NCBI RefSeq assembly: GCF_008933115.1
Contig: NZ_WBVO01000007.1
Coordinates: 62,001-126,000 of the forward strand
Source of the DNA: Phaeocystidibacter luteus
GTDB taxonomy: Bacteria > Bacteroidota > Bacteroidia > Flavobacteriales > Schleiferiaceae
Direction: 5' to 3'
DNA: 64,000 nt
The notes beneath the pieces were generated by a model. It saw only the letters and a list, made by a program, of their open reading frames with translations, did no database searches and had not been told where the DNA came from. Below are positions 52,810 to 61,282 of this stretch, one piece after another (the stretch's first letter is position 1; every line of letters begins with the position of its first letter). Position numbers and translations under genes: made by a program.

Positions 52810-53874
52810 GTGACTAAGAAGCCAAGCAAATCCGCCCTTTCTGAAGTTCCTGGTGTTGACGCACAAGCGAGCCTGAATCCAAACTTGAAGCAGCGAAACA
52901 TCAAGCGCAAGCAGATTGATGTTGAATCAACGCTCGAGAAACTTTTGGCAGGTGATCGCACCGCACTTTCTCAAGCCATCACTTTGGTTGAATCAACTCG
53001 GCCATCAGATTTTCCAACCGCCGACAAGCTCGTGCAAGCGTGTCTAGAGCACTCAGGCAAAAGCATTCGAATCGGAATTACTGGTGTTCCAGGGGTAGGG
53101 AAAAGCACATTTGTTGAGCGCTTTGGATTGGAGTGGATTGAGAAAAATCACAAAGTCGCCGTATTGGCGGTCGACCCAAGCTCAGCTAAAACCGGCGGAA
53201 GTATCCTTGGAGATAAAACACGCATGAATCGTCTTTCTCAAAATGAAAACGCCTTCATTCGCCCTAGCCCAAGCGCCGGCAGCCTTGGAGGTGTTGCCCG
53301 AAAGACGCGTGAAACCATGATTCTTTGTGAAGCTGCAGGGTACGACATCATTCTAGTTGAAACTGTAGGTGTTGGACAAAGCGAGACGAGCGTGAAACGT
53401 ATGGTTGATCTGTTCGCATTGCTTCTACTTCCCGGAGCGGGTGACGAGCTACAGGGAATCAAGCGGGGAATCATGGAGATGGCCGACCTCATCCTCCTCA
53501 ACAAGGCGGATAGTGGTCAGGAACGGAAAGCCCAACTCGCGGCTGCGGAAGTCCGTCGAGCCTTAAAGCTCTACCCGGACGACCCACGTGGCTGGACCAT
53601 TCCAGTGGAGCCAATCTCTGCTGTGGAAGGAACGAACATCCCGGAAGTAATCGACGAAATCGAAAAATTCCGTCGACATATGGAACTCAAAGGTCATTGG
53701 CACGAGCTCCGCAGCTCTCAAGCCCTTTGGTGGCTCGATGACACCATTGGCGAGCTTCTTCACTCCTACTGGCTTCAACAGGGCGACAATGCAACCCGAC
53801 TTTCAGAGGTGAAAGCAAAGGTTCAATCGGGAGAAATGAGTCCGCTTGCGGGCGCGAGAAGGTTGTTTGGGTAG
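52810..53874 (+). CDS. meaB: Methylmalonyl-CoA mutase-associated GTPase MeaB (ArgK family)
   Basis: This is a 354-residue G3E GTPase. It has Walker A GVPGVGKSTF at ~99-108, VLAVDPSSAKTGGSILGDKTRM, FIRPSPSAGSLGGVA, Walker B-type ILVETVGVGQSE and the base-specifying NKAD. It chaperones cobalamin loading and protects the mutase. The start is GTG at 52810; the N-terminal ~30 residues are variable in the family, so a downstream start is possible. It is separated from mutAB by the repeat island, ybaB and a minus-strand T9SS gene. A heptamer repeat begins at its TAG stop codon. Confidence 0.95.
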   Translation: MTKKPSKSALSEVPGVDAQASLNPNLKQRNIKRKQIDVESTLEKLLAGDRTALSQAITLVESTRPSDFPTADKLVQACLEHSGKSIRIGITGVPGVGKSTFVERFGLEWIEKNHKVAVLAVDPSSAKTGGSILGDKTRMNRLSQNENAFIRPSPSAGSLGGVARKTRETMILCEAAGYDIILVETVGVGQSETSVKRMVDLFALLLLPGAGDELQGIKRGIMEMADLILLNKADSGQERKAQLAAAEVRRALKLYPDDPRGWTIPVEPISAVEGTNIPEVIDEIEKFRRHMELKGHWHELRSSQALWWLDDTIGELLHSYWLQQGDNATRLSEVKAKVQSGEMSPLAGARRLFG

Positions 53875-53928
53875 GCTTGAGGCTTGAGGCTGAAGGCTAA
53901 AGGCTAAAGGCTAAAGGCTAAAGGCCAA
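53873..53928. repeat. Heptamer array (AGGCTAA)n overlapping the meaB stop codon
   Basis: Eight 7-bp units: AGGCTTG twice, AGGCTGA, AGGCTAA four times and AGGCCAA. The first AG belongs to the meaB TAG stop codon. Confidence 0.8.
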
Positions 53929-54029
53929 AGATACCGCCATTGCGACTAACCAACTCCGAAACCGTCCAACCCTCTAACCCTCCAAAAGTCTGACCCTCTA
54001 ACCCTCTAAAAGTCTAACCCTCCATTTCC
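53929..54029. repeat. Left copy of a duplicated intergenic module
   Basis: ATACCGCCATTGCGACTAAC, then CAACTCCGAAACCGTCC, and then octamer-family phrases CCAACCCTCTAACCCTCC and AAAAGTCTGACCCTCTAACC. The same order recurs at 54320-54411, 384 bp downstream, with element copy D between the two. Confidence 0.75.
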
Positions 54030-54209
54030 GGGGTCCACAACCCCACCCCGTTCTCAAGCTACAATTCCACCGCCAATTAGTCGTGTTGTAAACGTTTAAC
54101 AACGGGTAGTTTTCAACATCACACAAAAGGACAAATTTGTCCCTGTGAGTTTCCACAAAGTGTCAGAAATACTAAATAACTTGAAACCGGGGAGGGGCTG
54201 AATAGACCC
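54030..54209. repeat. 180-bp repeat element, copy D
   Basis: Diverged fourth copy. The ends CCCCACCCCGTTCTCAAG and CTTGAAACCGGGGAGGGG still pair; the C-C mismatch of copies A-C is here a C-G pair. The core AACGGGTAGTTTTCAACA is kept, while the stretch after it is replaced by unrelated sequence of similar length, including AGGACAAATTTGTCC, a palindrome. Confidence 0.75.
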
Positions 54210-54256
54210 TTAATTTTTTCGCCCACCGGCAGATGAGGCGACGATTGGCGGGCCGG

Positions 54257-54319
54257 AGGCTTGAGGCTAAGGGCTAAAGGCTAACGGCTAACGGCTAACG
54301 GCTAACGGCTAACGTTATC
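54257..54319. repeat. Heptamer array, right copy
   Basis: Nine 7-bp units: AGGCTTG, AGGCTAA, GGGCTAA, AGGCTAA, then CGGCTAA five times. It matches the position of the array at 53873 in the duplicated module but has drifted to a CGGCTAA variant by local expansion. Confidence 0.8.
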
Positions 54320-54411
54320 GCCATTGCGACTAACCAACTCCGAAACCGTCCAACCCTCTAACCCTCTAAAAGTCTATCCCTCCAAAGGTTTAACCCTCCA
54401 AAGGTCTAAAA
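54320..54411. repeat. Right copy of the duplicated intergenic module
   Basis: TTATCGCCATTGCGACTAAC, CAACTCCGAAACCGTCC, CCAACCCTCTAACCCTC and AAAAGTCTATCCCTCC phrases. It runs into the 3' end of the next gene: the TAG stop (54406-54408, minus strand) and the last Phe codon are inside the repeat phrase TTTTAGACC. Confidence 0.75.
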
Positions 54412-54927
54412 CTCCTTATACGCCTCCGACTTCATATAATGAATCGCATTTCTCGTCGGGAAGGTTCCCAACTCCATAGCGTGCTCGAGGATTTTCTTAG
54501 ACAATTCTGCGCCAGTAGAGCCCTCAGGAAGTTGACTAGCCACGCGGTTTACAATACTCACGGTGGCCGATTTTGCCGTTACAACCATCTGCCAAGCTTC
54601 TTCAGAAATGTAAATCTGCTGACTCAAGTTGTACTCAAATTCGTTGCGAATGGTCTTTAGCAGAAGGGATTGGTATTCTGATGCCGACAATCCCTTAGAA
54701 GGAATGCGAACCAACAAACTGCTCGGTGTAATACGCTCCAAAAAGAGAGTCAAGCGCTCATAGGCCTGCAAGCGAACAGGCAATGCCTGCTTCTGAGTTT
54801 CCTTCCTGAGGTAATATCTCCTACGGTTTTCCTCGTTCTCTGTGAAGTTGGACAACATCAAGTAAGCCAACAAGAGCATCAATAAAGCTGGGAAAGTGTA
54901 TTTCAGGATCTCAAGAAAGATCTCCAT
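54406..54927 (-). CDS. DUF7935-like membrane-anchored protein
   Basis: From the ATG at 54927 it is 173 residues; the start at 54954 would add nine unlikely residues. One N-terminal transmembrane helix (MEIFLEILKYTFPALLMLLLAYLML) is followed by ENRRRYYLRKETQKQALPVRLQAYERLTLFLERI. A helical cytoplasmic domain (SLLVRIPSKGLSASEYQSLL, NEFEYNLSQQIYISEEAW) ends AIHYMKSEAYKEF. This pattern is widely conserved in Bacteroidota without a known role. Confidence 0.75.
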   Translation of the reverse strand: MEIFLEILKYTFPALLMLLLAYLMLSNFTENEENRRRYYLRKETQKQALPVRLQAYERLTLFLERITPSSLLVRIPSKGLSASEYQSLLLKTIRNEFEYNLSQQIYISEEAWQMVVTAKSATVSIVNRVASQLPEGSTGAELSKKILEHAMELGTFPTRNAIHYMKSEAYKEF

Positions 54928-55007
54928 AAGCGCGATTCGTTTGTGAAGTAGCAAATATCGAAAAAAAATGGGGCCACTTTACGCGATGTCGCACATCTTA
55001 AAACCTT

Positions 55008-55015
55008 TACATTTG
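55008..55015 (+). promoter_or_regulatory. Predicted -7 box for the aminotransferase gene
   Basis: TACATTTG matches TAnnTTTG, ending 20 nt before the ATG at 55036. It overlaps the GTG at 55015, an alternative start that I therefore reject. Confidence 0.5.
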
Positions 55016-55035
55016 TGTCTTACATTGATTCAACT

Positions 55036-56232
55036 ATGACTGATTTACTCTCCACTCGCGTAAAAGCGTTGGAACTACCGATGACCATCGAAATGTCCAA
55101 GAAAAGTCGCGAACTCGCGGCCAAAGGCATCGACGTGATTAGTCTAAGTCTCGGCGAACCAGATTTCGACACTCCAGATTTCATCAAGGAAGCAGCCATC
55201 CAAGGGATACGCGACAATTACAGTCACTACATGCCCGTACCCGGCTACAACGACCTTCGAGAAGCGATTGCCGGAAAGTTCAAAAGAGACAATAACCTTG
55301 AGTACGGCATCGACCAAATCGTAGTTTCCACCGGAGCAAAACAAACCCTTGCCAACCTCATGCTCAGCCTAATTGAGCCAGGAGACGACGTCATCGTGCC
55401 CGCTCCCTACTGGGTTAGCTATGTTGGAATGATCGAATTCTGTGAAGGAAATCCCGTAGTCATCCCAACCACCGTTGAATCAGGATTCAGAATTACCCCA
55501 GAACAACTCGAGGCCGCCATCACCCCAAAAACAAAGTTGATGGTGTTCTCTTCGCCTAACAACCCTTCCGGAGCGATGTACTCCCAGGAGGACCTAGAAG
55601 GAATTGCGGCCGTTCTGAGAAATCATCCGGATGTTTTCATCATCAGCGATGAAATCTATGAGCACATTAGATATACCACCGACCATGTAAGCATTGCTTC
55701 CATAGAAGGTATGTATGACCGCACAGCCACGGTGAATGGATTGTCTAAGGGCTTCGCCATGACCGGTTGGCGAATCGGTTATATGGGTTGTCCTGCTTGG
55801 CTCGCTAAAGCCTGCGATAAAATTCAAAGTCAATTTACCAGCGGAACAAGCAGTATTTCACAACGCGCAGCCATCGCTGCCGTTGCAGCAAAACCTTCCG
55901 AAGTGCAATACATGGTCGACGCTTTTGCAAGTCGCCGCAAACTCATGATTGAAACATTTGGAACCTTACCGGGGTTTGTAACTCGTAATCCCGATGGCGC
56001 TTTCTATATGTTTGCCGACATCACCGCACTCCTCGGAAAGAAGTTTGGCGATGTGGTGATTGAAAATGACCTTGACCTTTCCATGTATTTCCTAACCGAA
56101 GGACATGTTAGTAGTGTTCCCGGTTCGGCTTTTGGCCTGCCAGGTCACGTTCGATTCAGCTATGCAGCTTCCGAAGAAGATTTGAAAGAAGCGCATCGCC
56201 GACTCGAAAACGCCATCAACCAACTAAGCTGA
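55036..56232 (+). CDS. Class I pyridoxal-phosphate aminotransferase (aspartate aminotransferase type)
   Basis: This 398-residue fold-type I aminotransferase has LSLGEPDFDTPDFI, YSHYMPVPGYNDLREAIA, VSTGAKQTLANLM, VFSSPNNPSGAMYS, IISDEIYEHIRY, the PLP lysine in NGLSKGFAMTGWRIGYMG and the C-terminal RFSYAAS with its substrate arginine. This is the aspartate/prephenate (AspB-type) subgroup, transferring amino groups from Asp or Glu. The downstream TrkH gene begins one base after its stop codon, so they form an operon. Confidence 0.93.
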   Translation: MTDLLSTRVKALELPMTIEMSKKSRELAAKGIDVISLSLGEPDFDTPDFIKEAAIQGIRDNYSHYMPVPGYNDLREAIAGKFKRDNNLEYGIDQIVVSTGAKQTLANLMLSLIEPGDDVIVPAPYWVSYVGMIEFCEGNPVVIPTTVESGFRITPEQLEAAITPKTKLMVFSSPNNPSGAMYSQEDLEGIAAVLRNHPDVFIISDEIYEHIRYTTDHVSIASIEGMYDRTATVNGLSKGFAMTGWRIGYMGCPAWLAKACDKIQSQFTSGTSSISQRAAIAAVAAKPSEVQYMVDAFASRRKLMIETFGTLPGFVTRNPDGAFYMFADITALLGKKFGDVVIENDLDLSMYFLTEGHVSSVPGSAFGLPGHVRFSYAASEEDLKEAHRRLENAINQLS

Positions 56233-56233
56233 G

Positions 56234-58066
56234 ATGTCAGACTCTCTGAAGAGACGTGTCAACGCTATTCGTGAGCGTATCAATATCCGACTATTCGATA
56301 GCCGAGATAATGTATTGCGCGACCTTCGAACTGCCGGTGTCCTTGTTTCTTCACTGACCATCCTCGCACTCATCTATTTTCACGGTTTTCACCTCACCAT
56401 TCCAGAACGTGTGGTCGTGGGCTTCATCATCAAGTTCTCTATCGGGTTCTATCTGTTAAAGTACGTCCTAGAGTTCGTGTACTCCTTCTCGCCTATTCAG
56501 CACTTAAAAGAGACGAAATGGGAGGGAATACTGATGGCCTTTCTCTTCCTGAATATCCTGTCGATTAACATATTCGACACGGAAATAATGAGTTTCTTCG
56601 GAGAGCTCCTGGGCCTCGAAGCCCTCGATCAATTCTTCCTGATCTTCATTCAAGGGTACTTCCTACTCATCGTGTTCTTAGAACTCGGAAAGGCGAGTAC
56701 TTTCTTGCCCTTCGCATCGCTAAGTCCACCTGCCTTGCTGGCCATTTCTTTTATCATATTGATATTGATTGGAACCGGCCTATTGATGCTGCCAGAGATG
56801 ACATCAAGTGGCATGTCTATGCCTTTCAGTGATGCATTGTTTACGAGCATTTCTGCAAGCTGCGTTACAGGTTTGATCGTGGTTGATACAGCCACCTACT
56901 TCAGCTTCAAAGGTCAGTTTATCATCATGATGCTCTTCCAATTGGGAGGTCTAAACATCATTTCATTCGCTACGTTCTTTGCGCTCTTCACAAAGAAGGG
57001 AATTGGCATCCGACACCAAAGCTTGATACAGGCGAACTATTCCAATGAAAGCCTCACCTCTAGTGCTGAACTGTTCCGAAAAATCATACGCTTCACCTTT
57101 CAAATCGAAGCACTAGGCGCAATTTTGATCTTCTTCTTTTGGGGGGCAAACTTGCATTTCGATTCTCTCGGTCAACGGCTCTTCTACTCCATATTCCACT
57201 CCATTTCAGCATTTAACAATGCGGGATTCTCACTCTTTACAAACGGATTGATGGAGGCGCCGATTCAAAACAGTTACTTCCTGCACCTCATCATTGCCAT
57301 TATCGTGATCTTCGGCGGTCTTGGCTTTGGGACCATCCGCGACATATTCACACTTAGGCAGGTTCGAGAGCGGATGCGAAAACCGTGGAAAACACTTAGT
57401 GTAGGTAGTAGAATTGCGCTCTACAGTACAGGTGTGCTCCTCGTACTTGGGTTCGTTGTTTTCTTTGTTTTTGAGTTTAACGGAACGATGGCCGATAAGT
57501 CGATTGGCGGTCAAATTATAACGGCAATTTTCCAATCTGCCACGACGAGAACGGCGGGATTCAACACCGTAGATATCGGATCCTTAGCCCTACCTGTACT
57601 CATTTTCTTCATCTTTTTGATGTTCATTGGAGCATCCACAGGCTCCACCGGCGGCGGTATCAAAACAACCACCTTCGCCCTCGTATTCCTCTCAGCTTGG
57701 TCAACCATTCGAGGTAAAAAGAAGGTTGAAATTTTCAAACAAACCATCCCTTGGGAACTACTAAATCGAGCTTTCAGCATTTTCCTGTTCTCGGTCAGCG
57801 TAATTCTCGTCGGCATTTTTGTTTTGAGTATTTCAGACCCACATCTCGGTCTAGCTCGCATAGCCTTCGAAGAGGTCAGCGCCTTCTGTACGGTAGGATT
57901 GTCAACTGGAATCACATCTGAATTATCGGGTGTAGGACGCACCGTGATTATGCTTTCCATGTTCATCGGTCGTATTGGAACCATCACGCTCGCTTTCGCA
58001 TTGAGCAGCCGAAAGAAAGAGTCGAACGACTACAAGTACCCAAAGGCAAACTTCATGGTCGGTTAA
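56234..58066 (+). CDS. TrkH/KtrB-family potassium uptake membrane protein
   Basis: This is a 610-residue protein with N-terminal extra helices and then four M1-P-M2 motifs. The pore loops are seen as SISASCVTGL, SISAFNNAGFS, SATTRTAGFNT and SAFCTVGLSTG, with the conserved filter glycine in each. GLGFGTIRDI and the GASTGSTGGGIKTTT segment (intramembrane loop) are typical. It moves K+ (or Na+/K+) into the cell, usually with a cytoplasmic TrkA/KtrA partner, which is not in the window. The N-terminal ~120 residues make it longer than KtrB. Confidence 0.93.
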   Translation: MSDSLKRRVNAIRERINIRLFDSRDNVLRDLRTAGVLVSSLTILALIYFHGFHLTIPERVVVGFIIKFSIGFYLLKYVLEFVYSFSPIQHLKETKWEGILMAFLFLNILSINIFDTEIMSFFGELLGLEALDQFFLIFIQGYFLLIVFLELGKASTFLPFASLSPPALLAISFIILILIGTGLLMLPEMTSSGMSMPFSDALFTSISASCVTGLIVVDTATYFSFKGQFIIMMLFQLGGLNIISFATFFALFTKKGIGIRHQSLIQANYSNESLTSSAELFRKIIRFTFQIEALGAILIFFFWGANLHFDSLGQRLFYSIFHSISAFNNAGFSLFTNGLMEAPIQNSYFLHLIIAIIVIFGGLGFGTIRDIFTLRQVRERMRKPWKTLSVGSRIALYSTGVLLVLGFVVFFVFEFNGTMADKSIGGQIITAIFQSATTRTAGFNTVDIGSLALPVLIFFIFLMFIGASTGSTGGGIKTTTFALVFLSAWSTIRGKKKVEIFKQTIPWELLNRAFSIFLFSVSVILVGIFVLSISDPHLGLARIAFEEVSAFCTVGLSTGITSELSGVGRTVIMLSMFIGRIGTITLAFALSSRKKESNDYKYPKANFMVG

Positions 58067-58124
58067 TCCATTGGCAACCAAGCGGATTATCTCTTGAACA
58101 TTCTTTCTACTCCACCCGTTTAAC

Positions 58125-58132
58125 TACCTTTG
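58125..58132 (+). promoter_or_regulatory. Predicted -7 box for ubiE/menG
   Basis: TACCTTTG is a full match to TAnnTTTG, 31 nt upstream of the ATG at 58164. The nearest TTG upstream is 28 bp away, longer than the usual spacer. Confidence 0.45.
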
Positions 58133-58163
58133 CACCCGCTTATTAAAACGCAAGATTGAACCT

Positions 58164-58889
58164 ATGGCAGAAGTTAAGCCGTACGCCGCCGAGGAAGGCT
58201 CTAAGAAGGAGCAAGTTGCGAAGATGTTCGACAATATCTCCGCTCGATACGACTTCCTCAATCACCTTCTTTCACTCGGCATCGACAAAGGATGGAGAAA
58301 AAAGGTTGTTCGCCTCATCGCGAAAGACAATCCTTCTACTATTCTCGACATCGCCACGGGCACAGCTGATCTTGCCATTGCCCTTTCAAAGATTCCAAAC
58401 ACTCAGATTACCGGTGTAGACATCTCTGCCGGAATGTTGAAAGTGGGAGGAGAAAAGATCGATAAGAAAGGTCTGAGCGAACGCATCGCACTGCAACTTG
58501 GCGATTCTGAAAACTTGCCTTTTGAAGACAATAGTTTCGACGCCATTACTGTAGCCTTTGGAGTACGCAACTTTGAAAATCTAGAAGCCGGACTAAAGGA
58601 AATCTACCGTGTTGTAAAACCCGGTGGCAGAATCGCTGTGCTTGAGTTCTCTCAGCCCACTGGTTTCCCTTTCAAGCAGGTGTATAGATTCTACTTCAAG
58701 TATATCCTGCCGACTATCGGCCGCTTGGTCAGCAAAGACCAATCCGCATATACTTACTTACCTGAATCAGTGGATGCATTCCCATACGGAACGAGGTTCA
58801 TCAATCTGCTCAATAAGCTAGGGTTTGTTGATTCCAACGCTAGAGAAGTTACCTTTGGCGTAGCAACAATTTATTCTGCTACAAAATAA
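58164..58889 (+). CDS. ubiE: Demethylmenaquinone methyltransferase (UbiE/MenG)
   Basis: This 241-residue SAM methyltransferase has the family start [24 protein letters not shown]-type pattern, motif [17 protein letters not shown], post-I VDISAGML, and [35 protein letters not shown] and [10 protein letters not shown]. It performs the last methylation in menaquinone synthesis. In many Bacteroidota it sits directly before porT, as here (25 nt gap), a known conserved neighbourhood without a known functional reason. Confidence 0.95.
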   Translation: MAEVKPYAAEEGSKKEQVAKMFDNISARYDFLNHLLSLGIDKGWRKKVVRLIAKDNPSTILDIATGTADLAIALSKIPNTQITGVDISAGMLKVGGEKIDKKGLSERIALQLGDSENLPFEDNSFDAITVAFGVRNFENLEAGLKEIYRVVKPGGRIAVLEFSQPTGFPFKQVYRFYFKYILPTIGRLVSKDQSAYTYLPESVDAFPYGTRFINLLNKLGFVDSNAREVTFGVATIYSATK

Positions 58890-58914
58890 GAATAGACTCA
58901 GGTCGTTCTCACCC

Positions 58915-59619
58915 ATGTTGAAAGCATCTAAGTTCATAACACTCCTTCTACTCGTCCTCGGTTCGTCCAGCGCCTTTGCGCAAAACGGCACCAAGAACCT
59001 TCGTCTGTACGATCAACGTCCAGTGCACTTCGGGTTTTACGTAGGTGTGAACTTCTACGACTTTCAACTTCGCATGAAAGAGGATATCTCCAAGGTTCCT
59101 GACTTCTTCGGGGTGCGCACAGAAGTTAGCCCAGGCTACAGCATCGGTATTGTGAGTGACCTAAGGTTGAGCCATCACCTCAATCTTCGTTTCCTTCCTT
59201 CCTTCGTGAATACGGAGCGCAAGCTTTACTTCGACATGATCGATCCATACTCTGGAATTCGATCCGAACAAGAGCGCATTATCGAAAGCTCACTTGTTCA
59301 AGCGCCCTTCGAACTCAAGTTCAAAACCGAGCGAATCCACAACCACCGTTGGTACGTGCTTGCTGGTTTCACCTATTCCTTCGACTTGGCCTCTAAGGAA
59401 AAGTTGGAAGACGACCTTATCTTCAAACTCAACTCAAGCGATCTCAGTTACGACTTCGGTATTGGGATGGATATTTACTTCGAGTATTTCAAGCTTTCTC
59501 CACAAATCAAAGGTTTTTGGGGATTCCAAGATCTGACCATTCCTGACGGCACCGTTCCAGTGTCTGGATTAGAGAGCACTCACACTCGCGGCATGCTCTT
59601 CTGCCTTACCTTCGAATAA
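58915..59619 (+). CDS. porT: PorT-family outer-membrane beta-barrel protein (T9SS-associated)
   Basis: This is a 234-residue protein with a signal peptide ending SSAFAQ and a beta-barrel of about eight strands. The PorT pattern is visible: DQRPVHFGFYVGVNFYDFQL, SPGYSIGIVSDLRLSHHLNLRF, and a C-terminal aromatic residue region (GMLFCLTFE). PorT is required for secretion of gingipain-type T9SS cargo in Porphyromonas and was first defined there; position next to ubiE supports the call. Its stop codon overlaps the next start by one base. Confidence 0.88.
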   Translation: MLKASKFITLLLLVLGSSSAFAQNGTKNLRLYDQRPVHFGFYVGVNFYDFQLRMKEDISKVPDFFGVRTEVSPGYSIGIVSDLRLSHHLNLRFLPSFVNTERKLYFDMIDPYSGIRSEQERIIESSLVQAPFELKFKTERIHNHRWYVLAGFTYSFDLASKEKLEDDLIFKLNSSDLSYDFGIGMDIYFEYFKLSPQIKGFWGFQDLTIPDGTVPVSGLESTHTRGMLFCLTFE

Positions 59620-60530
59620 TGAACTTCGACTTCGCGAAGAACTACCGCGACCGTCTACTTGGCAACCCGAAAAGTCGGGGTGTTACCTTCATGCTCATTT
59701 CGGTCATCGGATTTGCATTGATGAATCTCGTAGTCAAGTTTCTCGGCAATAGAATACCGGCGCCAGAACTCGTGTTCTTCCGAAGTGTCGTATCCCTCGG
59801 CCTTAGCCTATGGTACATCACGAGGAGAAAACTCAAACCGCTTGGCAACAATCGGAAATGGCTCGTTCTCCGCGGCGTCTTCGGAGTTACAGCACTGACG
59901 TCCTTCTTCTACACCCTTCAACACCTGCCACTCTCTGCCGCAATTGTCATTCAATACCTCTCCCCTATTTTCACAGCCTTGTTTGCTACTTGGCTTCTCA
60001 AAGAAGTTGTGAAAGGGTACCAATGGCTCTTCTTCGTGATTTCTTTTGCTGGGATTGCACTTATCCGGGGTTTTGAAGAAACTATTGACACCACTTACTT
60101 GATCTTGGGAATTGTAAGTTCAGTCTTTGCCGGACTTGCCTACAACGCAATTGGCAAACTGGCTAAAACCGACGACCCCGTAGTTGTGGTATTCTACTTC
60201 CCGCTCATCGCCACCCCGATTATGGCACTCTTGGGCCTCACCGGCATTGTAGATTTCGTAATGCCTATCGGACGGGAATGGCTCCTATTGCTATTGATGG
60301 GAGTGCTTACACAGATCGCGCAAGTTTACATGACCAAGGCTTTTCAATCGAGCTCACTCAGCGGTTTGGCTGGAATGAAGTACTTGGGAATCATTTTCGC
60401 CTTATCGTTCGACTACTTCATCTTCGGCGTAACGTATGGTTGGATCACCATTGCTGGTATGGGCTTGGTGATTGGTGGGGTGTTGCTCAACTTGTTCTTC
60501 AAACCTCGCAAGAGCCCTAAGGCCTCGTAG
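59619..60530 (+). CDS. EamA-family DMT transporter
   Basis: This 303-residue protein has ten predicted helices in two five-helix repeats. The first contains GFALMNLVVKFLGNRIPAPELVFFRS and the second ends GLAGMKYLGIIFALSFDYFIFGV. This is the drug/metabolite transporter fold; substrates range from amino acids to riboflavin and cannot be told here. The ATG overlaps the porT stop, and the 3' end overlaps the convergent trmH gene by 14 bp. Confidence 0.88.
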   Translation: MNFDFAKNYRDRLLGNPKSRGVTFMLISVIGFALMNLVVKFLGNRIPAPELVFFRSVVSLGLSLWYITRRKLKPLGNNRKWLVLRGVFGVTALTSFFYTLQHLPLSAAIVIQYLSPIFTALFATWLLKEVVKGYQWLFFVISFAGIALIRGFEETIDTTYLILGIVSSVFAGLAYNAIGKLAKTDDPVVVVFYFPLIATPIMALLGLTGIVDFVMPIGREWLLLLLMGVLTQIAQVYMTKAFQSSSLSGLAGMKYLGIIFALSFDYFIFGVTYGWITIAGMGLVIGGVLLNLFFKPRKSPKAS

Positions 60531-61251
60531 CCTCGGCGAGAATAATCCCAGTGGCCATCGCTACGTTCAGGCTTTCCGCTCCATCGCTTCTCAAACGTGG
60601 TATAGTTACAATGCTGTTAGCTATTTCGCACACCTCAGGTCTTGGACCAACACCTTCGTTTCCCATCACGAGAACGGTTGGCTGATTCCAATCCATTTCA
60701 GCATAGTTCTCACCATCCATATCGGCAATGGCTACCCGGTATCCTTCTCCTTTTAGTTTGAGAAGCTCCTCAACCAAGTTGACACTTTGCGGAACAACAC
60801 GTGCCAAGCTTCCCATGCTCGATTGCACGACTTTCCCATTCCAAATATCGACGCAATCTTCCGAAAGCAAGAGGTCATCCACATTAAACCAATCGGCTAG
60901 GCGAATAATTGTCCCCATGTTTCCGGGGTCGCGAACCCCATCGAGAGCAAGAATGAATGGCCCCCTTCCTTTTGAAATATCTTTGGGAATGCTGAATACG
61001 GCAAGCGTTCCATGCGGAGTTTGAAGTTGAGAAATCGACTTTAAGTCGCGCTCAGATACAATTGTAGGTTGAGCTTGAATTCCAGAAGGGATGGAATATT
61101 CCTCTGTGGCAAACCAATTTTTGATAATGAACCCAGCTTTGAGAAACTCTTCAACTACCTTAGGAGTTTCAGCAATAAAGGCACTTTCCTTCGTTCTGAA
61201 CTTCTTAAGTTGCAGTTGTTGAATACGTTTGGATTCATTCTTGCTTATCAC
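60517..61251 (-). CDS. TrmH/SpoU-family RNA 2'-O-methyltransferase
   Basis: This is a 244-residue SPOUT enzyme. The N-terminal substrate-binding domain starts ISKNESKRIQQLQLKKFR from a GTG at 61251. Motif 1 is LDGVRDPGNMGTIIRLADWF, motif 2 VLVMGNEGVGP and motif 3 IPRLRSDGAESLNVAMAT; together they make the knotted SAM site. It likely methylates a ribose in rRNA or tRNA. It is divergent from tamL with 31 bp between starts. Confidence 0.93.
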   Translation of the reverse strand: MISKNESKRIQQLQLKKFRTKESAFIAETPKVVEEFLKAGFIIKNWFATEEYSIPSGIQAQPTIVSERDLKSISQLQTPHGTLAVFSIPKDISKGRGPFILALDGVRDPGNMGTIIRLADWFNVDDLLLSEDCVDIWNGKVVQSSMGSLARVVPQSVNLVEELLKLKGEGYRVAIADMDGENYAEMDWNQPTVLVMGNEGVGPRPEVCEIANSIVTIPRLRSDGAESLNVAMATGIILAEATRP

Positions 61252-61272
61252 GGTCTGTTCCGTTTAACTTTG
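61241..61272 (+). promoter_or_regulatory. Promoter of tamL
   Basis: TTG (61241-61243), a 21-bp spacer and TAACTTTG (61265-61272) match the Bacteroidota consensus. The tamL ATG begins 10 bases after the -7 box, so the 5' leader should be only a few bases long. The -33 box lies within the first codons of trmH. Confidence 0.7.
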
Positions 61273-61282
61273 TACTCAATTC

